Positions 36,110 to 45,191 of a DNA stretch of 64,000 nt are shown piece after piece. The stretch comes from Hydrocarboniphaga effusa AP103 (GTDB lineage Bacteria > Pseudomonadota > Gammaproteobacteria > Nevskiales > Nevskiaceae). The notes under the pieces were generated by a model. That model was not told the origin of the DNA and searched no databases. It saw only the letters and a list, made by a program, of their open reading frames with translations. The stretch covers positions 434,001-498,000 of the forward strand of contig NZ_AKGD01000004.1 in the NCBI RefSeq assembly GCF_000271305.1. Reading direction: 5' to 3'. Position 1 is the first letter of the stretch, and each line of letters starts with the position of its first letter. Both the position numbers and the translations under genes were made by a program.

Positions 36110-39067
36110 ATGTCATGCCCAGGCCATCACGGCCGCCCAGGCGCCAGCAGCGCACAGGTCAAATCCGTCGCCACCGCTTCGGCTGCCGCTCTACTGCTCT
36201 CACTGCTGCCGCGTCATGCGCTCGCGCAGCTCGAAGCCCCGACTCCGCAAGCGCAGCCAGCGCCCGCTGCAACGCCGGCTGCCGAGCCGAGCTTGGAGGC
36301 GGATTCACAAGCGCAGCCTTCCGACGAATCGGCAACCGAAGCGCCTGTCGAAGCCGCGCAGCAGATCCTACGCGCGGGCGACGACGGCATCGCCGAAGTG
36401 GTCGTCACCGGCATTCGCGGAAGCCTCGGCCGCGCGATGGACATCAAGCGCGAGAACAAGCAGCTCGTCGATGCGATCGTCGCGGTCGACATCGGCAAGT
36501 TTCCTGACAACAACACGGTCGAGGCCCTGCAGCGCGTGACCGGCATCCAGGTCGGCGGTCGCGACAGCGGTGAAGCCAACAACGTCACCATCCGCGGGCT
36601 CAACGACATCAGCACCACGCTCAACGGACGCCAGGTGTTCACGGCCACCGATCGCTCGATTGCGCTGGCCGACATTCCGGCGAGCCTGCTCGGCGGCGTG
36701 AACGTCTACAAGACGCGCTCGCCCGACATGATCGAAGGCGGCGTCGCCGGCCAGATCGACGTGCGCACGCAGCGCCCGTTCGACTTCGACGGCAGCAAGC
36801 TCGTGCTGTCGGCGCGCGGCATCCACAGCGAGGAAGGCGACACCACCGATCCGACCGTCAGCGCACTACTGAGCGATCGCTGGAACACCGGCATCGGTGA
36901 AGTCGGTGCGCTGCTCAACGTGTCGTACCAGCGCCTGCGCTTTCGTGACCAGACCACGTGGGCGGGTTCGCTCGATCCCTACGACGCGGCGACGGGCGAG
37001 CGCATTCCGGAGTTCAACAACGACGGCACGCGCATCATCAACCGCGGCACCGCGCTATCGACCACGCCGGGATCGACGATCGACGTCGACGGCACGCCGA
37101 CCGAGTACCTGCTGCTGCGCGACGCCATGGGCGGCTTCGACAAATACGGCGAGCGCGAACGCCCGGCCGGCAACATCGCGCTGCAATGGGCGCCGAACGA
37201 GAAGTCGAAGTATCTGCTCGAGGCCTTCTACTTCGGACTGCGCGGCAAGGACGCGAACTCGCAGCTGTTCGCGTTCACCAATGGCGATCGGTACCAGGAC
37301 TTCGACACCTACGACGGCACCAACGTCGTCAGCCGCAACTATCTCGATGCACCGAACATCTACACCAACGTCAACGCCAGCAAGCCCAAGACCGACAACT
37401 ATATGTACGCGCTCGGCGGCGAATGGCAGCTCGCCGAGACCTTCACGCTGAAATCCGAAACCATCTACCAGACGACCAAGTACACGCAGCTGTCGCAAGG
37501 CATGAATCTCGACGGCACACGGTATCGGGCCGACGTGGCCTTCAACGCCGACGGCAAAGGCACGCCTTCGCTCGAGTTCCTCGACGATCCCGCGACGGAA
37601 GGCATCGACGAATCCGACCTGAGCGATCCGAATCAATGGCGCTACACCTGGTACTACGACAGCATCACCAAAAACAAAGGCGATGCCTGGACCTGGACCG
37701 CCGACGGTGACTGGCGCGTCGACTACGGCGTGCTCGAAAAGATTCGCTTCGGCGTTCGCTACGATCGTCACGACGCGAAGTCGCGTATCGGCAATCAGCA
37801 GGCCAATTGCGAGGCCATCGCGGGCTGCGATACCTCGCTCGCATCGAATCCCGATCGCTACGAGACCACGCCCGGAAATTTCTTCTCCGGTGAAGCGACC
37901 TACCCTTCGCAATGGCTCACGGGCGACTACCGCTACCTGCTCGCCAACGTCGCCGCGAGCCGCGCCATGTACGGCTTCACCGGCGCACCGGCCTTCGATC
38001 CGGCGAACTACTTCGACATTCGCGAGAACACCTACGCGGGTTACGTGATGGGTGATTTCGACGTGCAGACCGACATCGGCGGCTTCGACGGCCAGGCCGG
38101 CGTTCGCGTGATCCGCGCCGAATCCGATCTGGGCTACAACACGCTGCAGCAGGACTGGGAGCCCAGTGAACTCAAGACCAGCCGCACCGATGCGCTGCCG
38201 AGCGCGGTGATTCGCTACAAGCCGCGCCCCGACGTGATCGCGCGACTGGCTTACGGCAAGACCATCGGCCGGCCCGGCTTCGCGCAGCTCAATCCGGCAA
38301 TGGTGCTCAACCCGGCGACTTCCACGGGCGCGACTTTCGGTTATGCGGCGAGCGGCAATCCCGATCTCGACCCTGTCGAAGCGCAGACGCTGGACCTGAG
38401 CCTGGAGTGGTATTTCAGCAAGAGCTCGAGCATTTTCGGCACGCTGTTCTGGCGCGACGTGGACGGCTTCATCACCAACGTCAATCGCAGCATCCAGGTC
38501 AGCGATCGCACGCCCGAACTCAACGGCAACTACGTGCTGACGACGCCCGAGAACGCCGGCAAGGGCAAGCTCAACGGGGCCGAACTCGGATTCCAGTGGT
38601 TCCCGGATCGTCTGCCGAATGTGCTCAAGGGCTTCGGCGTGCAGGCCAACTACACCTGGATCGACAGCGAATCGCGCGATCCGGTCTACGGCAATCCCGA
38701 CGACACCACCGAAGTCACCGGCACACGCAACAGCCGCGTCGCCGGCGTATCCGATTGGGCCTACAGCGTCACGCTTGCCTACGAGCGCTATGGCGTGAGC
38801 TCGCGGCTGTCGTGGGTCGATCGCGGCAAGTTCCTGACTGGCTACAACTACTGCTGCTCGATGCCGAGCGAAACCTATTCGTCGGGCGAAGCCTCGATGG
38901 ACCTGCAGCTGGCCTACGACATCAACCCGAACTTCTCGGTCACCTTCGACGCGACCAACCTGACCAACGAAATCTATCGCACGTACTACGGCGACAGCCG
39001 GCTGTTCAACCAGGATTCGCAGCTCTACAGCCGGACTTTCGCGCTGGGGTTGCGGTATCGGCTGTAA
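36110..39067 (+). CDS. TonB-dependent outer-membrane receptor
   Basis: A 985-residue receptor. It has a signal peptide ending near RHALAQ, an Ala/Pro/Gln-rich linker, then a plug domain with EVVVTGIRGSLGRAMDIKR near residue 93, FPDNNTVEALQRVTGIQV near 128 and VTIRGLNDISTTLNGRQVF. A 22-strand barrel ends in TFALGLRYRL with an aromatic/basic C-terminus. The NNTVEALQRVTG plug is typical of the large xanthomonad/sphingomonad receptors often used for carbohydrates. ATG 36110 has AAAGGAGA 8 nt upstream. The substrate is unknown. The cytochrome operon is divergent 280 nt away. Confidence 0.92.
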   Translation: MSCPGHHGRPGASSAQVKSVATASAAALLLSLLPRHALAQLEAPTPQAQPAPAATPAAEPSLEADSQAQPSDESATEAPVEAAQQILRAGDDGIAEVVVTGIRGSLGRAMDIKRENKQLVDAIVAVDIGKFPDNNTVEALQRVTGIQVGGRDSGEANNVTIRGLNDISTTLNGRQVFTATDRSIALADIPASLLGGVNVYKTRSPDMIEGGVAGQIDVRTQRPFDFDGSKLVLSARGIHSEEGDTTDPTVSALLSDRWNTGIGEVGALLNVSYQRLRFRDQTTWAGSLDPYDAATGERIPEFNNDGTRIINRGTALSTTPGSTIDVDGTPTEYLLLRDAMGGFDKYGERERPAGNIALQWAPNEKSKYLLEAFYFGLRGKDANSQLFAFTNGDRYQDFDTYDGTNVVSRNYLDAPNIYTNVNASKPKTDNYMYALGGEWQLAETFTLKSETIYQTTKYTQLSQGMNLDGTRYRADVAFNADGKGTPSLEFLDDPATEGIDESDLSDPNQWRYTWYYDSITKNKGDAWTWTADGDWRVDYGVLEKIRFGVRYDRHDAKSRIGNQQANCEAIAGCDTSLASNPDRYETTPGNFFSGEATYPSQWLTGDYRYLLANVAASRAMYGFTGAPAFDPANYFDIRENTYAGYVMGDFDVQTDIGGFDGQAGVRVIRAESDLGYNTLQQDWEPSELKTSRTDALPSAVIRYKPRPDVIARLAYGKTIGRPGFAQLNPAMVLNPATSTGATFGYAASGNPDLDPVEAQTLDLSLEWYFSKSSSIFGTLFWRDVDGFITNVNRSIQVSDRTPELNGNYVLTTPENAGKGKLNGAELGFQWFPDRLPNVLKGFGVQANYTWIDSESRDPVYGNPDDTTEVTGTRNSRVAGVSDWAYSVTLAYERYGVSSRLSWVDRGKFLTGYNYCCSMPSETYSSGEASMDLQLAYDINPNFSVTFDATNLTNEIYRTYYGDSRLFNQDSQLYSRTFALGLRYRL

Positions 39068-39289
39068 CCCGGAGTACGCCGCCCCGAACTCTGGCGTCGA
39101 TGCTTGTTTGGCTTTTTATCTGATGCATCGCCCAGTGCTTTCTGCGAGAAGGTCTGCAGCGAAATGAAAAGGAGGTCAGCCACGTGCCAGAAGCGGCCGG
39201 TGAAATCCCTTTAAGTGATCGGGTTCTGTCAGTAAAGTGACTAGATGACTATTCCGGCACGGTCGAGTGTAAACATATCCGTCAAGAGC

Positions 39290-41896
39290 TTAGGGCAACC
39301 TCGCAGCTGTCTGACGTTGCCGAAGGCTGTCCGCCCAGGCCCCTAAGGCATCAATCTCTGCCATCAGTGCTTCTGGCCTCGGCAGAGGACGGTTCAACGC
39401 AGCGGCTGCGCTATGCAGCAGTTCGGAGCAGCGACCAAATCCGTCACGCATGACCTCGCAGTCGGGGACCGTGATCGCGGTCAGCTTGACCAAGCCTGGC
39501 GTCTTTACTTCGTTTGACAGTCGCCGGATGACGTGCCCAACAACTTCTTCAACCGCGATCTCCCACGTATCGCGCAATGTCGCGGCGATGGATTTGACGG
39601 ACTTTCGCCACTCGTCTTGATTGCCTTGGTCGAAATGGTAGCGTTCCCCGGCAAGCTGATTGCTCAGACTTGTGGTGATGTCACTGACCCGACGCGCTTT
39701 GAATGGCGGCTCGCTGCGGCAGAAGCCTGCCTTGTCAGCCCCTCGGCTGATCGAGCTAATCGCCACCTGCGGCTTGGGCTGGGCATCATCCGCCGCGCGA
39801 TTCAGCTCGAACAGGAACGCAAGATCATGCGTGAAGACGATGACCTGGCGATGCGCAGCCTCAGCCACCAGGCGCTTAGCTACGGCCTACCGGTGCATGT
39901 GGTCGAGTGAAGAAACGGGATCGTCAAAGACGATGCCGGACTTGTTTTCGGTAGTGGCGAGTTCGGCCATGAACGCGGCCAAGGCAACGCAGCGATGCTC
40001 GCCTTCGCTCAAGACCTGTCCCACCGTAGCCGTGGGCTTCCGTGTAAGTGCGACCTTGAAGCGAGGGACGCCCTGAACGCTGTTTTGCTGTCGAAGCTCC
40101 ACAACGAGGCCGGCAATCTCGAAGCTCGCCACCTCGCGAGCAAATTGCGCACGTAGCGCGTCCGTCACTAAAGCCTGAGCGATCTCCGTGCTCTTTGTCG
40201 TAACGCGGTTGGTAGCGGTGTCCCGCTGAGCCGCCTCAAGCCGTGCAATTTTTTTCTGGCGTTCGATTTCGGCGAGAACATCGGCCTTGATACCACCAAG
40301 CCATTGCCGATCCGCAAGCTCGGCCTTCTCGGCAACCAAGGCGGCGCGAGCTGCAGAGCCAGCCTCCGCGACAAGGCCGTTCGCCCGAGCCTCAATGCCC
40401 GCAGCTTGATCGACCAGCGGCTGACGCGAATATTCCGGAACGGGCACGTCAATAGCAGCGCTTGGATTTGCATGGCGTCGCCGGATTTGGCGATGCCGCC
40501 ACAGGGCGCGCAGGGTCGCACCCCTGATTTCCAGCGCCAAGGCGTCCTGACGCAGTTCGTCGCGGACGGTTGCCACAATGTTCGCAAGCTCGGCCAACGA
40601 AATAGCCTCCCCCTTGAACGTTGCCAGTGCCCGGTCGTAGGCGAGGCGCGCAGCCTCGGCACGTTGCTGGCTGTCGTCGCGCACAAAAGCCTCGAAGCGA
40701 TTGAGACGATCAGCGGCGACGGGCGTCAATTCCTGCTGGCAAAGCACGCATACGCTGCCGAAATCTGTGACGGGGAAGCGCCGTTCGGGATAGGCCTCCG
40801 CGTCAGAGAATGCTCGGGCACTGGCCCATAGCGTCTGCCAAATCTCCGACCCGATCTGCGGCAACGGTTCGTCGCGGAAAAGCGCACTGGAAGCAGCTTC
40901 TGCCGCCCGGCGCGCGACATCGCTATCAACGGCAAGGCGGCGCAGGTTATTGGCGGTATCATCGCTTATTGAAGTAAATAGCCTATCCAGACGTGCAACG
41001 TTCGCGTCAACCTTGGTCTTCAACGCAACAAGCTGACGCGCCGCACGAGCCGGATCTCCAGCCAGGTCCGCCGTGAGCTGCGCCAATCGATCTTGCTCTG
41101 CTTGCGTGAGCGTGGCCAACGCTTCGACCGCCGCCGGCGCAGTGTTGGAGGCGAGCCGGGTCATGAGCTTGCCGACTGTTGTGTCCCTGCTGCATGCCGG
41201 CGTCCTGATCGCTTCGGGCGTTTGCTCCTTTATCTGCACAATCTCGGCTGCCAGCTTGTCCTTGACCGACTTGCAGAGCTGCGCCAGCGCTCCCAGCAAT
41301 TTGAGCGGAAACGGCGTGTAAGCCACATCATTCGTGTCATCAACGTGGACGTTCGCGGTGCGGGAATCGAATACGCTAATGCCTGAAAGCGCAGTATCGG
41401 CAGCCTGTCCAAGCTGCCAAGCGCAAGTGCGGTTCTGGCCGTTGATCGCGTATTCAATCGTGGCGCTCGGCGTGCCTGGTGAAGCGTCATAGATGTCTGG
41501 GGCGATTTCCTCGGCTCGGCCAAGCATACGGGCGCGACACACCTTCTTGAGAATCCGCGCATAGCCGGATTTTCCCGATCCGTTATCGCCATAGATGATC
41601 GTCAAACCGACTCGATGGAGTGTCAACCGTTGATCGGGAGCCAAGGCATTGACATGCCGGACTCCATGCACCTGCCGCAGATAGACTTCCCCCTGATCGC
41701 GGTTTTGGCCACGAAGGTGCCCCGCTTCCAGCGGGACCGCCGGAATGTCACCCTTGCAGATAGACGCCAGTTCATCGATCTCGGCCGGCTCCAGAGCCAC
41801 TTGCGTTGCAAGTCGGCGCAGCGCATCACGCTGCCAGCCGGGGCTATCAGCAGACCACGCAAAGATGTTGGCGAGCGCCTCGGCTTCCGTCGTCAT
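39290..41896 (-). pseudogene. RloC-like AAA ATPase with CxxC hook, interrupted by an in-frame TAG
   Basis: One frame of 868 codons with an amber codon at 39887-39889. The first 669 residues carry Walker A GDNGSGKS (103-110), coiled-coil arms, a zinc-hook-like CVLCQQEL (383-390) and Walker B SGIVFDDPVSSLDH near 655. After the TAG the same frame continues with AVAKRLVAEAAHRQ and the H-loop VIVFTHDLAFL, then a C-terminal helical domain. Related SMC-like ATPases read straight through this junction, so this looks like a nonsense mutation, a suppressed stop or a read error. A GTG at 39866-39868 could restart translation. It is the last gene of a methyltransferase-helicase-nuclease operon. Confidence 0.82.
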
Positions 41897-41959
41897 ACAC
41901 CTTTCCTCCCAGCGTTCACCCTGGCCGGTGGCCAGGGCTGTTCATGTATTTGGTCTGCC

Positions 41960-43144
41960 CTATGCCTTCACCAGCTTCGCGGCGCTGGGATCGTAGATGT
42001 AGCCTGTGATGCTGCCATCCTTGATGCGTGCTACGGCCTCGTCGACGACGAACAGCGGAACGAGAAACCATTCCTCAGGCTGCACAGGATGACCGAAGCG
42101 GTCGTTGATGGTGATGTTCAACCGCGCGGGCGCGAACAGCCTATGAAACAGGTTCTCCATCCGGGTGCGGTTGATGCCGGCGAGCTTGTAGGTCGCCACC
42201 ACTTCGACCTTCGCCAGCAGATAAGTAGAGTCGTGTTCGGCGTTGGCAATGCGCGTTTCAACCCTGCCGCCGGTCACGCCCATCTTGTGGATGATGTCGC
42301 GGTGCTTCACGACATAGGGATGATCGGAGAGGGAGCGCAGGACGTAGATTGTGCCGCTTTCGACATCATCAGCCTCAAGCTCTCCGCCGAAGGAGAGTTG
42401 TCCGCTCTCGGGCGAGGCCAGCCGCCGCGCGGCGGAGTCGTTGTAGAACGCGCGCTGGAGCGAGCGCAGCAGCAGATTGCTTTCGGTGCCGTTGGAGAAG
42501 ATGAGGCGCAGGCGACGGTCCACTTCCCCGGCGGTGGTTTTCAGTGGTTCGCCGACCTCGGCAACGTAGAGCGTGATGCCATCGAGAACGAAAAAGTCCC
42601 CGGCCTCAATCGCGCGGCGGCCTGCCTCTATGGGCTGAGACTGGCGCAAGCCGGTCTTGATTTCCGCTTGCACGCGCTCGAACAAGGGCCGGAAGGTCTC
42701 GAAGTCCTCGCAGGGCTTGCGATCCGCGACCTCCTCGGCGACGCGCTTTTCGGCACTGGTACGGACATGGCGCAAGACCGTGATGTCGTCCGAGCCGGCA
42801 GCATCCGCCAGTTCGGCAGCCAGATCGTCGATGTCGATAGTTTCCTCCCCCGAAGCAGCAATGGTCGGCGCCCCAGCAAGCAAGCCCTGATGGTCTAGCG
42901 GCTCAAGCAAGACACGGCAGTCCGGGAGCGCGCGTAGACGGTCGAGCCGCACTGCATACAGGCGCTCGAATATGTCGCGGTCTTCGCCATGCTGCGGCGC
43001 ACGGCCGTGCTGGTCGGTGAAGCGTTGGATTTCCTCGAAGCCAGCGATGACACGCTCCTCGCCGGCTGGTCGTCCATTTTTCTTTTCGGGCGGGGCGAAC
43101 TCGGCCAGTTCCGCCGCCAGGTCGTCAAGATCAGAGTTACTCAT
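41960..43144 (-). CDS. GIY-YIG nuclease family protein (T5orf172-like)
   Basis: 394 residues. The N-terminal half is charged and helical, with two similar acidic motifs, DLDDLAAELAEF (residue 5) and DIDDLAAELADA (104). The C-terminal domain (about 262-375) fits the T5orf172/GIY-YIG fold: GTIYVLRS at 264-271 (GIY equivalent), HKMGVTGG at 286-293 (YIG equivalent) and ENLFHRLF near 330 with the likely metal-binding Glu. I take the ATG at 43142-43144, which overlaps the helicase stop by 8 nt; a start at 43192 would add 16 residues. It is the probable cleaving component of the island. Confidence 0.8.
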   Translation of the reverse strand: MSNSDLDDLAAELAEFAPPEKKNGRPAGEERVIAGFEEIQRFTDQHGRAPQHGEDRDIFERLYAVRLDRLRALPDCRVLLEPLDHQGLLAGAPTIAASGEETIDIDDLAAELADAAGSDDITVLRHVRTSAEKRVAEEVADRKPCEDFETFRPLFERVQAEIKTGLRQSQPIEAGRRAIEAGDFFVLDGITLYVAEVGEPLKTTAGEVDRRLRLIFSNGTESNLLLRSLQRAFYNDSAARRLASPESGQLSFGGELEADDVESGTIYVLRSLSDHPYVVKHRDIIHKMGVTGGRVETRIANAEHDSTYLLAKVEVVATYKLAGINRTRMENLFHRLFAPARLNITINDRFGHPVQPEEWFLVPLFVVDEAVARIKDGSITGYIYDPSAAKLVKA

Positions 43145-45191
43145 AGCGCCCCTCCGCCCTGAAGCGCATGAAGGCGGCCGCGCCTTCGGCAAGGTGCTTT
43201 TCCCAAGCGTCCTGCGAGGTCACCGACGGAGCCCGGCCACGCTCGCGTTTGAACTCCACAGCGCGCTTGGCGATCACTTTGGCATCCTCAGGCGTGATCG
43301 CGGTGCGCTTGGCCGAGATGGCCGCCGCGACCTGCTTCAAGCTGTCCTCGCTCATGGTCTTGGCAAGGATGGCGTAGGCTTCGCCGAAGGGATTGATGCG
43401 GTCGATCAAGTCGATGTCCAACTCGCGCACGTCCATCGCGAAGCGGCGCACGCCGTCGATCAGCGCGGTGTTGGGCGACCCATCGCTCTCGCCTTCGGTG
43501 ACAAGCCGCTTGGCCTGCTGCGTGAGGTTGAGGGCGGCGATGGCGTGCTGGCGCACGGCCTCCTGATCTTCAGCGTCGAGCTCGGGATACTTGTCCTTGA
43601 TGATCTTGCCCATGCGAACCTGCGTCAGCTCCTCGGGCACCAACTCCTCATCAAACAGGCCACGCTCGATGGTGGGCTTGTCCTGCACGAAAGCCGCGAT
43701 GACTTCGTTCAAGTCTTCCTGGCAGATACGCGCCGCCTCCTTGCTCTTGGGCTCGGCGATGCCCTTGATCTCGATTTGGTACGCCCCTGTCTGCTCATTG
43801 ACACCGACATTGCAGCGGTCCGAGTCGTAGCCCCCCTCGCCGTAGTTAAATCCCGGCATCGGGCCGCTGTCGGGGTTCTTGGGCTTGAACTCGAAGCGCG
43901 GAGCAAGAACCTGCTCCATCAGCAGGCTCGCCGCGATGGCCTTTAACGTATCGTTAACGGCCTCGGTGACAGCTTCCTCGGCTGCGTCCGGCTCGGCGAT
44001 CAGGTTGGTGAACCTCGCGCGGGTCTTACCTGGCGCGTCGCGGGTTGCACGGCCGATGATCTGAACGATCTCGGTCAGGCTGGCGCGGTAGCCGACGGTA
44101 AGGGCGTGTTCGCACCAAATCCAGTCGAAGCCCTCCTTCGCCATGCCCAACGCAATGATGATGTCCACATAGTCCCGGTTGTTCTTCTGCGCCGGGTCTT
44201 TGAGCGCGGCGGACACGCGGTCACGCTTGGCAGCATCATCATCTACAAGATCAGCGATCCGCAGCACGCGGCCATCGGGGCGTTTGACGAGCTGGAAGCC
44301 GGTGGCGGCGTCAATGCCCTGCCACTCCCCCAGCGCCTCGATGATGTGTTCCACTTCCCGCATCTTGTCCTTCGTGCTCTCGCGCGAATTGACATTCGGG
44401 ATGTGGATGATGGTCTTCTCGGCGGGATCGAGGACATTGAGGATGTCATCGACGTAAGGCCCGCTATAGAAGAAGTAGCCGATGTCGAGTTGCTTGAGGT
44501 ACTCGTAGCCGTTGAGCTGTTCGTAGTAGGTGTAGGTGACGGTATCGAACTTCGACTCATCCTGCGGTGCGAGCACGGCCTCGGCGTCGCCACGGAAGTA
44601 GGAGCCGGTCATGGCAACGATGTGCGTCTTGCCCCGCGCGAAGAACTGCCCCAGGTGCAAGCCGAGCTTGTTGTCCGGGTTGGCCGAAACGTGGTGGAAC
44701 TCATCGACGGCGATCAGTCGGTCGTCGAACGCCTCCACGCCGTAGGCATCGACCGCGAAGCGAAAGGTTGCATGGGTGCAGACCAGCACCTTGTCGTCGC
44801 CTTCAAGGAATGCACCCAGCGACTTGACCTTCCCGCCGTTGTCGTTGCCTGGCGCATTGCACAGGTTCCACTTGGGTTCGACCTGCCAGTCGGACCAGAA
44901 GCCGTACTTAGACAGCGGCTCGTCGTTGAAGCTGGCACCGATGGACTTCTCCGGCACAACGATGATGGCCTGCTTCAAGCCTTGGTTCCTGAGCTTGTCG
45001 AGTGCCACGAACATCAGCGCACGACTCTTGCCCGATGCGGGCGGCGACTTGATGAGCAGGTATTGCTCGCCCCGCTTCTCGTAGGCCCGCTCCTGCATGG
45101 GCCGCATCCCAAGCGCATTGGCCTTGGTCGATGCGCCGTTGCGGGCGTAGGTGACGGAAACGGACGGTACGGACTTGATCTTGTCGCTCAT
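43137..45191 (-). CDS. DEAD-like superfamily 2 helicase of a restriction/defence operon
   Basis: 684 residues with SF2 motifs in order. Walker A is SPPASGKS (49-56), motif II VDEFHH (162-167), motif III MTGSY (194-198), and motif VI QIIGRATRDAPG (377-388). The rest (about 400-684) is a helical C-terminal part with EFKPKNPDSG and FKRERGRAPS, also seen in restriction-type helicases. It should translocate on or remodel DNA with ATP. ATG overlaps the methyltransferase stop by 4 nt, so stoichiometric co-production is likely. Confidence 0.88.
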   Translation of the reverse strand: MSDKIKSVPSVSVTYARNGASTKANALGMRPMQERAYEKRGEQYLLIKSPPASGKSRALMFVALDKLRNQGLKQAIIVVPEKSIGASFNDEPLSKYGFWSDWQVEPKWNLCNAPGNDNGGKVKSLGAFLEGDDKVLVCTHATFRFAVDAYGVEAFDDRLIAVDEFHHVSANPDNKLGLHLGQFFARGKTHIVAMTGSYFRGDAEAVLAPQDESKFDTVTYTYYEQLNGYEYLKQLDIGYFFYSGPYVDDILNVLDPAEKTIIHIPNVNSRESTKDKMREVEHIIEALGEWQGIDAATGFQLVKRPDGRVLRIADLVDDDAAKRDRVSAALKDPAQKNNRDYVDIIIALGMAKEGFDWIWCEHALTVGYRASLTEIVQIIGRATRDAPGKTRARFTNLIAEPDAAEEAVTEAVNDTLKAIAASLLMEQVLAPRFEFKPKNPDSGPMPGFNYGEGGYDSDRCNVGVNEQTGAYQIEIKGIAEPKSKEAARICQEDLNEVIAAFVQDKPTIERGLFDEELVPEELTQVRMGKIIKDKYPELDAEDQEAVRQHAIAALNLTQQAKRLVTEGESDGSPNTALIDGVRRFAMDVRELDIDLIDRINPFGEAYAILAKTMSEDSLKQVAAAISAKRTAITPEDAKVIAKRAVEFKRERGRAPSVTSQDAWEKHLAEGAAAFMRFRAEGRYE

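Noticed and set aside
39068..39289. Possible insertion sequence remnant between the receptor and the island
   Set aside because: No terminal inverted repeats, transposase similarity or target duplication could be seen; only non-coding sequence.
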